NCBI GenBank assembly: GCA_034509425.1
Contig: JAVTVJ010000372.1
Coordinates: forward strand, 1,054,001 to 1,118,000
Reading direction: 5' to 3'
DNA length: 64,000 nucleotides
Source of the DNA: Eopsaltria australis
Taxonomy: Eukaryota; Chordata; Aves; Passeriformes; Petroicidae
Shown: positions 24,701-63,113 of the stretch, piece after piece
How positions within the stretch are numbered: the first letter of the stretch is position 1
Layout of the letters: each line of letters opens with the position of its first letter
The notes under the pieces: model-generated
Database searches by the model: none
What the model was told of the DNA's origin: nothing
Seen by the model: only the letters and a program-made list of their open reading frames with translations
Program-made: the position numbers and the translations under genes

Positions 24701-27700
24701 GTAGCTTGTACTCAGGGATGTACACATAAATATATATCATCTACAAATTAATACCTATTCTATATTATTGTCACTTGATTAGGATTTGATCTTCACTCTG
24801 AATTTCTGTGGATGCCTCATTGGTGATTTTTTTAGGAAAAATACTTTTGTTCCCCACTTCCACTATAATCCCTTTCCTTACTATATTTTGTATGACAAAC
24901 TGTTGAACTTAGGCTTCCTGTTCCAGGAGGTTCCTAGGCAAATCTCTCAAGTTAAGTCACAGGTCCCACATCTCAAAGGGGTGAAGCCAGAGGTCCTCAG
25001 TATTTCTTCCTGCCTAGGTTAGGAGCTGATTTTGTAAATATGGTGCCCAGGATTAGTTCTCAGCTGGCATTACAGAGAAGCAATAAACATGTGAGGGAAT
25101 GTAAATTCAATTTGGCCTCCCTTTTAGGAGTCCAACCCCAAACCTCATTTCATAGCACCGATTCTCCTCCTGCATATTCAAACTTTATTTTCTTCACATG
25201 CTTGCTTTTTTTTTTCCCTTTTGAATCTCATTTTGCAGTATCCTGCTAGTGATTTCTCAACCATCCAGGTCTTTGTGGCAATTATATCACAAGGATGTGC
25301 AAAAAATGATGCAAAAATTGTCTAGGTCTGGGAGAGGGTCTTTTTTTCCTTTGCTTCCTTTACCTTCTACTTTCTTTCTTTCTCACTTTCTTTTCTCTCT
25401 CTCTTTCTCTCTTCCTTTCTTTCTCCATACTTTATTTTTTCTTGTGCCTTATTGGGCCTCCTTACTGCAAAGATATCCAAATATAGGAACTCCTTCTCAG
25501 CTTGCCCTTTCAGAACTGACGTGTTAAATTTGGCAGAAAACAGCAGCCTCACACATGAAGTGCCCACTTTGTAACTGGCAGTGGGTGTCACATCTTTTTT
25601 AGCAGCCACATGTACTTTTCTGTTTATGGTCTTTTCACTCCATAAAACAGTGTCTTCTCCAACTCAATTAGAGCTGAAGTAATGCCAAATAGTCTCTTAA
25701 AATCAAGATATTTGTTCTCTGAAATTCTGTTGGATAATTGTTTTGTAACTTCATCAGTTCTAGTTCCATTCCTTTTGCCGTCTGTTACAGCTGCAAAAAA
25801 GTGTTGCCAGGTAGTCCAAAACTTGTACTAATTTTGTGACACTGATAGCAGATAAAAGCACACTCTGTGCACCCTGCTCTGGTTAATAGCACGCTGACAT
25901 GCAGTAAAATCATCCTGGTTTGAATACAAATGAAGATATGTTCGCGAATGGGAATCACTACGGCCAACTCTAAAGGCTGAAGTTTGGATATTGATTAATA
26001 TTCTTCTCCTCTGAAACGCCTCCCTCAGCTGCCGATGTGTGTGGGCCCAGCTGCAGCAGGTCTGTGTGAGGGATGGCCTGTCCCACACCTGTGACTGCCA
26101 ACCACGGCTACACCCTCAACCCAGACAGGAGGACATGCTCAAATAAGAGCAGATTGCTGATCCCTTTCTGCCCATGCCCTCCCAGCTAAGTGCATGTATT
26201 GCAATAACGCTCAATCATATGTTAATATATTTGTATCTGTCTGAAAACTTTCAGCTGCATTCAGGTCTTAAAAGATAGTTCAAAGTCTCTCTGCCTTGCC
26301 CACTTCAAGCAAAATTCAGAGATGCAACAACCTTTATATCGAACAATGTCAGTAAATACTCACCATGCAGGCAGGCTTGGTCAGCTCATAACTAAGGCCT
26401 TTCCTAATTTATGCAATATTCAGCAAAGAACTGAGAAACTGTTGAAGAGAGAAGAGCTGGGGTTAGTCACACACTTTGCAGTACTGTGGAATGTGTGTAC
26501 CACCATGCAAGACAGTTTGAGGGGATGTCCTCCCCTCCAGGCTGAATTTCATCTTGCAATTCCTTTCTTTAGCTTCTCACTGACTTTGTGTTACAGTAAA
26601 AGTGTGATAACTTCAGAAGTGTTTCTTTCCTTTCCAGTCTCCTTACTGTAAAGTTATTGTGTACTGGAAACCTTTCCTAGTGTGCCTTTGCAGCTGATGT
26701 GGCATTTCACATCTGGTGGGGTTAGGCAGGTGGGTCAGAGGGAGTAAGGTCTAAGGTATCCCTTGTATTAATTAATGTCCTAATCCCCAGAGGGACAATT
26801 GCTGCTCCAAGGCAAGATCAGTTCCTGGTAAGATTCATAGAGGATAGGCTCCCAGCATGGAAAAGCATTGCCATTGGGAAGCATTAAAAAATGTCACCTT
26901 GTTTTTGGGTAACTGCTTCTCCAAAGCACATCCTTGTGCGGTGTGTGTGCACCAGGAACCCATGACTGGCAGCAGGTCTGTCTGACTGGATCATAGCCCT
27001 GTGACTGCTATGAAGGCTTTATCTTAAATTCAGATGACAAAACATGCTCAAGTAATAGTTTAATGTTAGTTTTTTCCTGAATATGTTTATTTATTGAAAC
27101 ACCTCTTTTTAATGTGTTAAACATTTTTAATCTGTTTGACTTGTTGGGCATCCTAGTGGCAAAAGGAACACCCCAGATTTTGAATATCAAATACTGGAAG
27201 ACTCTCAATTTTACAGAAGGACTGTAGAAGAATTCAGAGTACCCTTGGACAATTGCCAGAGTTGGTTGGAAAAATTGTTTTGTTAAAACAGACAAAATCC
27301 AAGGAGGATCTGTATCTGTAATTGGAGAACTTAAATGCAGACATATAAAATTACCTGGCAGTTGTCTGGAAACGAACGATGTTGGTGTGATGTTTAGAAC
27401 TGGCCTTCCTCCAGCTGACTCTTGAACAGCTCTTCTTTGTACATTGACCATAAAGCTGGTGGAAAGTTCCAAAGAGAGAAGCTGAACAAATACAGGTTCA
27501 GTGGAATCAAGGAGACACCAGTTTCAACATTGGCTTTAACAGAAATTAATTTCTGCACTGCCAGATCTGCAACCTCATAGATTTTGCAGTTTCCTTGCAA
27601 AATGGGAGTATTAATGGCATGATTGACAAACAAAAAACCAAACCAACCAACCAAACAAAAAGAAGCCAAAACAGTTCAGGAAAAAAGGGAAATATATTGT

Positions 27701-30700
27701 GGATAATATCCTATTGTTTTACTGTTACAGTGCTCACACACTTTGTTTGACATTGATCAACTATACATTTATATATCTAGAGAAAACAAAATTGATTTAT
27801 TTGCTATTGTTGCCTTTGCAAGTAATGTAAGAAAACATCTATGAAGAAATGAATATTATATGCAGGTAAAACCTCCTGATACCTTATTGAAAAGGTATTT
27901 GTAGGCTCTCTTTTAAGAAGGCTTTGCCTTTGGAAGCTTATTATTCCAGTCTCAGATGTGGATGGTGATCTTACTGCTGCAGTAGCTGTTGATATGTTTG
28001 TTCTCAGCCTTCAGCAAGTGGTGCAGCCTTATTTGCTTATGTACTTTATGGAGTAGGTGAGGTTAAATTGCTGTTCATGCAGCTGAGAACTCACAGCCAT
28101 TTACTGATGCTTGACATTATTATACTACAGTGAAAGTGTCACCTCTCTGAACCCTTTGTCATCATTGTTGTTTCTTTCATGAATTATGGAGAGAAAGGAA
28201 TTCTTGAGGACAGCTGAGGCTGTTCCCCTGGAAGTCTGGAAGACTGAGGTCAAGACCTAGGAACAGATTCAATGGAAGCTTAGTATAGCAGTGTTTGCTT
28301 TCTCTTTCTGAAGAGACTGGTGACTCCTCTGTTATACTAACTGGCTTCTCCAGTTAGATTGCTGTGACTTTCTGCTAGGTTTTAAATTCACTTGGGCCTA
28401 TTTGAATAATATCATTCCCTCCATATATATTCATCAAACATTGGAATGGATTTGTGATCACCCCCTTGAATCAAGAAAGATACTCCTTATGCATGCATAT
28501 TGCAAATGCTGGAAACCAACAGTACTTGTGGGGTGACAAAATTAAAGTTGATGGGGAGGCTGGTTGGTCTCTGCAGTCATGCCCTTTTTTTTTTTTTTTT
28601 TTTCCTTCGGTAATGGTCTAATTTAAAGAATGTAAAGGATCCAGGTAGGCAGGCGAGGAGCTCCCTGCTCTGCTTCCTTCTTGGTTAGAGCTGAGCTCTC
28701 TCTTGCCTGTCCTGGACTATGACACTCAGTCTCCTGCTGCACACCAGCCACTGTTCACTGCTGCCCCTCCTTCCCAACTGCCCTGGGTTGCAGTACTTGC
28801 TGTAGCCTCACAGTAAGGGTTTGGCTACTGCCACAGGATCAAGCATTTTCTTGGTATTTAAATGTTCAATAATTGTAATAAATATACTAAATGCTGTTTT
28901 CTCTCTTAGGAGCCATAACGAGCAATCTTGTAACAGCTGAAGAGTCCTGTAAGTGTGCAGCCATAGTTGCCCTCCAGGACTCAGTGACCTCACGCCTTGA
29001 AGCTCTGTCCACAAAACATATCCTTTTTCTTACACGATCACCTGCATTCAGCACTTTCCTGGTGTTTTAGAGGTAGCTGTTTTGATATAAACCAGGGAAG
29101 AAATATCCCTCAAAAGAGAAAGTATTTTCAGGGTGATTTTAGAAATATTATGTAAAAGAATACTGGTTGTTGCAAACACCACTATGTTTTCACATTTCAT
29201 TGAAGAGCACCACAATACAGATAAAATAAATGCATATGTCCACATCCCCTAGATTATATATGCCATGTTGAACATCAAGTACTGCTCTACAGAAAATTCT
29301 TCTGGCTATCTCTTACTGTTATGCCAAACACTCAGTTTTGAGCCCTCCTATTATGTCCCAAAACTTCAGAGACAATTTCATGAGCAGTGTGAAAGTCCCA
29401 TTAGCTGTGGCATTCCTCTGCATCCCACCTCCAGAGGCAGGCACTGTCTCAAGTGATTTTCAAGCACCTTCTATACTCTGAACATGTGTGAGCCTATGAG
29501 TATCCTGGGATACAGGAGAATGGGAGAGCTGCAAAGCAGGGTGCTGAGGCTGGAGACTCTGGGCTGGCCTTCCTTAGGAGATCTGAGGTGCTGGCTGCTG
29601 GCTGGAATTTGTTGGCTTCATTTGCTGCAGTGAAGACAAATGTGGTCAGACCCTGGATCAGACCTTCCTAAACATGTGGGAGAGAAAAAAACCCCAACCA
29701 ACAAACAAAGGGAAAGTGGTGAACTCTGTGGTACCACAGCAAGCCTGAATGCAGGAATAAATTCCCCCAGATGACATGGCAGGAACTAATAACTGGAAAT
29801 TAAAGTGAGACAAGCTGTGGTACCTCATAAGGCACAAATTTTAGAAGTGAGAGTGGCTGATCACTGCTACAATTTACCAAGGACTGTGGCAGATTTTCTT
29901 TGCTGAAAATGTTTGAGACTGAATGTTTTTTTGTTCAAAGGTGCTCTTGTTCAAATAGGAATTGATTTAAAGGAGCATTATGTCTGTGGTTATCATCCCA
30001 ATCCCTGGGGCTTCAAAATCAAGGAAGAGAGAGTTATTTAAGATGAAAAAAAAAGGAGAGCAAACTAGTGAGTTTTATACATGAACTCATCATTTACATA
30101 GATGAAAGAATGTTTCAGTTTGCCAAAGTTTCTGAAAGTCAAATGAAAAGTTCTGCCAAGGACACAAGACTTTTCCAGTTTTTTAACAAATTCAAAGTTA
30201 TTTTTATGAGATCTAACTGCACATCCCTCTTCTTGCAGTGTGCTTGGAGTTCAGTTTATCTGCCTGGGAAAAGCGAGGGGAAGAACTTTGATTTTTCTGG
30301 ATTATAATATATAATTCCAGGGAATCTAAGTAGTTAAAACTGAACACCAAGATATTCAAACCTATAATGTCATCTCAGTAGTAGCACATCCTTCAGAGAT
30401 CAATCTTTCTGCCCAAAGAGCTCATGTTAAGCAAGAAAATGTTGTGGGTTTAAGTTAGGAATAGACTTCATTAAAAAGAACTGAGGCTTTCTTACAGAGT
30501 TATTCTTTGATGGGGCATTTATATCCCTAGCATCCTTTCAAGAAAACCTGGAAAACATAGCAGAGACCATCACCTTCTGCTCCTCATCCTTGGATATCAC
30601 CTGATCCAACTCTTTCTAAGAAATTAGGGTTGTTGAGGTTGTTTGGGAAGATGCTAGACCTGGAAAGAGCTCAAATATGTTTGGAAATTTCTGTTTCAAG

Positions 30701-30868
30701 CACGTGTTGACCTCATCTAGAAAAGAGTTTTTTGAAAATGCAGCAATGAGAAAGACTGTAAATAAAACAAACCTTATAGGCACCTATTTTATTGCCCTTA
30801 ACAACTGACCACTAGAGGAAGTGTCTGAGAAGCTGCAGGCATATCAAGACAGACAGCAAATTGTCTGA
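18510..30868 (+). CDS. MATN3: Matrilin-3, complete, 7 coding exons, three EGF modules
   Basis: Secreted adaptor protein of cartilage matrix that links collagen fibrils, proteoglycans and COMP. Coding exons: 18510-18633, 20230-20799, 22803-22925, 23349-23471, 23997-24119, 28910-29017 and 30813-30868. Joined length is 1227 nt (408 codons plus TGA). Order: signal peptide (about 1-22), short basic arginine/proline stretch, one VWA domain (about 45-231) with MIDAS residues D57-S59-S61, T130 and D164, three EGF modules of 41 residues (232-272, 273-313, 314-354), and a C-terminal coiled coil (355-408) with the interchain-disulfide pair in ESCKC. Human matrilin-3 has four EGF modules and 486 residues. 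Here two further EGF exons are present but broken. The last intron is AT-AC. The single VWA domain separates it from matrilins 1, 2 and 4. Confidence 0.96.
20230..20799 (+). CDS. MATN3: MATN3 coding exon 2 (VWA domain)
   Basis: One exon encodes the whole von Willebrand factor A domain, residues 42-231. It contains [64 protein letters not shown] and ends at RETFC. All metal-site residues are present. Acceptor tgacag, donor G|gtaagg. The third base position is GC-rich compared with the flanking introns. Confidence 0.97.
20800..22802 (+). other. MATN3: MATN3 intron 2
   Basis: GT-AG intron of 2.0 kb between the VWA and first EGF exons. It contains the CCTT microsatellite at 22253-22453. Nothing else was recognised. 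Confidence 0.85.
22253..22453. repeat. CCTT/AAGG microsatellite with degenerate CCCTT and CCAT extension
   Basis: About 21 near-perfect CCTT units (22253-22338) run into imperfect CCCTT and CCATC units up to about 22453. It forms a continuous purine/pyrimidine strand bias inside MATN3 intron 2. The open frames across it on the - strand (KEGR repeats) are artefacts. Confidence 0.95.
22803..22925 (+). CDS. MATN3: MATN3 coding exon 3 (EGF 1)
   Basis: Encodes residues 232-272 with six cysteines: [16 protein letters not shown], then [17 protein letters not shown]. Phase 1 on both sides. Confidence 0.96.
23349..23471 (+). CDS. MATN3: MATN3 coding exon 4 (EGF 2)
   Basis: Encodes residues 273-313: [17 protein letters not shown], then [17 protein letters not shown]. 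Six cysteines; phase 1 on both sides; acceptor aacaag, donor gtaaga. Confidence 0.96.
23997..24119 (+). CDS. MATN3: MATN3 coding exon 5 (EGF 3)
   Basis: Encodes residues 314-354: [17 protein letters not shown], then [17 protein letters not shown]. Six cysteines; phase 1 on both sides. It closely resembles EGF 2 at the nucleotide level. Confidence 0.96.
24182..24256. repeat. AT-rich short tandem duplication
   Basis: AATTTATAATTAAATAAAT occurs at 24183-24201 and again at 24213-24231. A weaker third match (ccagataatttatgtt) follows from about 24241. Confidence 0.8.
25367..25430. repeat. CTTT/CT-rich tract
   Basis: Imperfect run of CTTT and CTCT units within MATN3 intron 5. Confidence 0.8.
26029..26142 (+). 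pseudogene. MATN3: Decayed MATN3 EGF exon A
   Basis: Compared with the intact 123-nt EGF exons, this copy keeps a good acceptor (cctccctcag) and the codons for GCAGCAGGTCTGTGTG and GGCTACACCCTCAACCCAGA. It has lost about 10 nt after the first cysteine, which creates an in-frame TGA at 26067-26069, and it gained 1 nt before the GYTLNP block. The donor TCAG|GTAAG has become TCAA|ATAAG. It cannot be spliced or translated as an EGF module. Net length is 114 nt, frame-neutral overall but stopped inside. Confidence 0.85.
26935..27051 (+). pseudogene. MATN3: Decayed MATN3 EGF exon B
   Basis: A second EGF relic readable from the first cysteine at 26946: [16 protein letters not shown], then TAG at 26994-26996, then [18 protein letters not shown]. 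The second cysteine is tryptophan (TGG), one codon is missing between cysteines 3 and 4, and no AG stands at the expected acceptor. The donor AGTAAT at 27052 is still plausible. The relic resembles the intact exons strongly enough to be recognised at once. Confidence 0.85.
28910..29017 (+). CDS. MATN3: MATN3 coding exon 6 (coiled coil, first part)
   Basis: Encodes residues 355-390 plus one base: linker [14 protein letters not shown], then [20 protein letters not shown] and TK. The two cysteines of the disulfide knot and the start of the heptads are present. It ends at AAAC|ATATCCTTTT, a U12-type donor rather than GT. Confidence 0.93.
29018..30812 (+). other. MATN3: U12-type AT-AC intron of MATN3
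   Basis: 5' splice site ATATCCTTTT at 29018-29027 matches the U12 AT-AC consensus. The 3' end has a branch-site match GCCCTTAAC at 30794-30802 and terminal CCAC ending at 30812, giving a branch-to-splice distance of about 11-12 nt, which is typical of U12 introns. An AT-AC intron at this coiled-coil position is known in the matrilin family, first in matrilin-1. Phase 1, 1795 nt. Confidence 0.9.
30813..30868 (+). CDS. MATN3: MATN3 coding exon 7 (coiled coil end, terminal)
   Basis: Encodes residues 391-408, [18 protein letters not shown], then TGA at 30866-30868. This aligns with the human C-terminus, where a leucine also follows the Thr-Lys at the junction. The exon is too short to be found by open-frame length. 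Confidence 0.9.
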
Positions 30869-33060
30869 GCTATCATTTTGCTTGATTTTAAAATAATCTT
30901 TCAGAATCAAACTTTTTTATTGTTTTCAGCAAGCTTTATTTCATTGCACTGCTTACAAAACAGCAGTTGGTTTATTATTATTGACAAACGTCAAGAAGAC
31001 TGAAGGAAGAAGAGAATCTTGAAAATAAAGTGACCCTGAGGATCTTCATGTACAGTCACTTTATAGCCACAAAGCTACTCATACCTGCTGTGCTTCAGTT
31101 TGTACTGCAGATACTGCTTTTCTGTAGTAACTGCATTTTTTATTCTCCTACTTCAAAGTAAATACAGAAAAAAAAGACAATGAATACAGTATATCACGTT
31201 TATAAGCAGGGCAGCAAGGCAGCGTGAAAAAATGTGCCTGCGTCTTCTTCCAATTAAATGGGAAAGTAAGTTGGGATCTTGTAACTTATTTTAATAAAAT
31301 ACAATATGATATGCACATTGATGTTGGAAGTTATTTTGTATTCAACTTAAAGGATGTCTGTTATGAAATAAAGGGTTTAAAAAACCCAAGGAAACAAAAC
31401 CTCTAAGATAAAGGAGGCATAAATGGAAGAATTAAACACAATACTGCCCCAAGTCACATGTTTGGAAAAAAGAAGTATTTGATTTTAAACCACAGAAGTC
31501 ATTGTAAATATAGAGAAAAGATTTAATAGTAATGTCAAGTATTAGTAATGTTTAACATGCAGAAGATTGAAAGACATCCTCCAATTTAATATTGTCGTCC
31601 TGCAAGATTTACTTATGTTATTAGTCAGTCATTCCTGTTGTAATTACAGACTTTACTGACACTTTACTTGCGTCAATCAGGCTGTAAGGATAAAACACAC
31701 AAGCTTATAATTAAAAAATACATATATTCGTTAAAGGAATCCATTCATTTTATACACCTGGCATTTATAATCATCCGAATACTTTAGCAATTATATTTAA
31801 ATTAGGAGTCAAAACTATGGGGTTTTTTTTAATGGAAAAGTCCCACATATTTTGTAGACCCTTGCAATATAATTACACAAAATACTGTATCTGGAAGCTG
31901 GTTGCCAAGGATATATTAAATAACATCTGTACTTGTTTTACACCCTGCACATACCACATTCAAGCACGTTCAGTTATGTTCACATGGGAGTGTGACTTCA
32001 GGTATGCCTACACAGCAATGTTAAGCTGGAATATAACACTAAACAGCACAAGTGAACATGGGACACAGCTTCAGCTACAAGGGCTAAACATGAGACTATA
32101 AACCGTCCAAGAATGCTGCATTTGGCTGTACTTGGTATTTTGTGATGTGTCCCTGCACTGATATTAATTTGCTGTAGTACAATTAAAGTTAGCATGGGAT
32201 GTCCTGGCTATGCTACAAGTGCTTCCTCAAAGTGCTGAAACACGTATTTTTTTTTCTGTAAGTCATGGAGTTTTATATCCAGCACTTTACTTTGCTTACT
32301 TTCATGTCCTCTGCTTAGGCATGGGTATTATACAGGCATTTACAGGGCCAGAAGTATGCCTTGGCCTCTGTAATTGGTAAGAATAAACAAGCTGTAAATC
32401 TAATGCAAGACTTTACAACTTCTTGGCAATTGGGAGGGGATGACATCAGTCCTATTTACACTAAGGCCAGTTGTCAGATGAGATGTAAAATTTTATAGCA
32501 TAGTGGAAAATTGTCCTGGAGGCCAGATGTATCTTGCAAGCTGTCAGCTGGGCAGGCTTTGATTCATGCACGAGTATTCATAACTTCATTTTGTATTACA
32601 AATTATAATATTTACATTCAATTCCTCTGAGCAATTACCTGCCTCACTTTGTGAGTACCAGGTAAAATTCCAAGATTATATAAACGATTTAAAATACAAC
32701 ATACTGTGGTTCACAAAAAATGGATTTATTATCCAGTGTGATATAAGGCAATAATTACACACTCAAAGAGACATGATCGTTTATTTCAGAGTTGTGCACC
32801 CAGGCCTGCATGCTCAGTGGTGTTCCAAAAATCAAGCACATTGACTATGAAAACATTTTAGACTTAGCAAAAGACAAAAATACAGTAAAATTTCTCCCTG
32901 AAGTCAATCAAAATGCAGTATGGATTCTATTTTTGTCCATGTGCAGTTCACGAGTCCTGAGTCAGTTTCAGCTTTGGGGGTCCTTCTGTTCAGATCACCA
33001 CAAAGCTGGAGAATACCTTTGGTCTGTGTGTAATGAATTAATGAGTGCAGTCATTTAAAT
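30869..33060 (+). other. MATN3 3'UTR and intergenic DNA before WDR35
   Basis: AT-rich, with no further gene seen. The first part must be the 3'UTR. Its end is unknown because several AATAAA signals occur. The stretch at about 32430-32660 is less repetitive than its surroundings but has no recognised function. Confidence 0.6.
31024..31029 (+). terminator. MATN3: Candidate poly(A) signal of MATN3
   Basis: AATAAA about 155 bp after the stop. Another candidate stands at 31367-31372. Which one is used cannot be decided from the sequence. Confidence 0.5.
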
Positions 33061-33061
33061 T

Positions 33062-33360
33062 TCATGGCTCTGTGTGTGGTTAGCAGTACCTGATAAGGCC
33101 CTTTCCACTTCTCAGATAGTGGAGTATCTTCCCAGGTTTTCAGGAGATTTGATCTCCACGCCTGAATGTGTTGGTGACTCCATTGGGACTGGTATTCCAA
33201 ACAGCAAGTACCTGTGTAATAATCTCAGGGTTTTATTTAAAGTCAAGAGATAATCTATTAAAGCCTTCTCTCCTACCACATGTATCTGGTCAGTTTTTCC
33301 TGTCAGATTCATATTATGCAGTGTACCACAAAAAATTTCAAATTTTTCTGGATTTTTCAG
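33062..33360 (-). mobile_element. Endogenous retrovirus pol relic (integrase C-terminus), broken
   Basis: Read on the - strand, this stretch resembles the end of a gammaretrovirus-type integrase. One frame at about 33112-33312 has a leucine-rich segment (IDYLLTLNKTLRLLHR) at the usual distance before a Gly-Asp region, and another frame at about 33072-33110 has the KGPYQVLLTT motif typical of the integrase C-terminal domain. The parts sit in different frames, with stop codons between them, so it is not functional. No LTR was recognised. It lies antisense to WDR35, ending about 230 bp before its CpG island. Confidence 0.75.
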
Positions 33361-33723
33361 TACAGCCTGGCAGACTCCTTCCTATGTATCAAATCAGCGG
33401 TTGAACATGGAACTTTTACATATACACGGTTTTGGTGTGCCCAAATTCTACCTGCAACTGGACTAAATCAAATCAGTTCCTCCAGCCTTACCACCACTAC
33501 TTTCCTGGTCCCAATTATCACTATCCTGATTCTTTCTCCGTGTCAAACCAGAGTGACCTTTATCAAGGCAGTGCCAGTGCTTTCTAACCAGCGGAGCGCT
33601 CCCGTCCCGCCGGGCGGGCGGTGCCCTTACGGCGCAGCGCGGCCATGGCGGGCCCGGCGCGGGGCGGGCTCAGCGTTAATGGCGCCCGGCGCTGCCCCGG
33701 AAGCGGCGCCATTTCCGCCCGCG

Positions 33724-33737
33724 GTTGCCAGGGGGAC
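33724..33737 (+). promoter_or_regulatory. WDR35: RFX X-box-like site
   Basis: GTTGCCAGGGGGAC matches 11 of 14 positions of the palindromic X-box GTTGCCATGGCAAC, with a perfect left half. It lies about 83 bp before the WDR35 ATG. RFX factors drive many ciliary genes through such sites, and WDR35 is a ciliary gene, so site and gene agree. Binding is inferred. Confidence 0.6.
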
Positions 33738-33806
33738 GCGGTGCCTGCGCGGCCGCGCTGCCGTGAGGGCCGGCCCGGCCCGGCTCGGCTCCCCCGCTCC
33801 GCCGGG

Positions 33807-63113
<29,307 letters not shown>

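Larger units (their letters stand above)
24120..28909 (+). other. MATN3: MATN3 intron 5, holding two decayed EGF exons
   Basis: GT-AG interval (gtaaga ... ctcttag) of 4.8 kb between EGF 3 and the coiled coil. In a four-EGF matrilin-3 it would hold the fourth EGF exon. It contains broken EGF exons at 26029-26142 and about 26935-27051, a CTTT-rich tract at 25367-25430 and a T-run at about 28586-28604. Confidence 0.85.

Noticed and set aside
29018..29070. Read-through C-terminus of MATN3 past the coiled-coil exon to the TAG near 29068
   Set aside because: The frame loses the heptad pattern at once, while joining over the AT-AC intron restores a family-like C-terminus and a stop at 30866.
32792..33058. 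88-codon + strand frame next to the retroviral relic
   Set aside because: No recognisable domain. The relic is on the other strand, and this frame shows no splice or family evidence.
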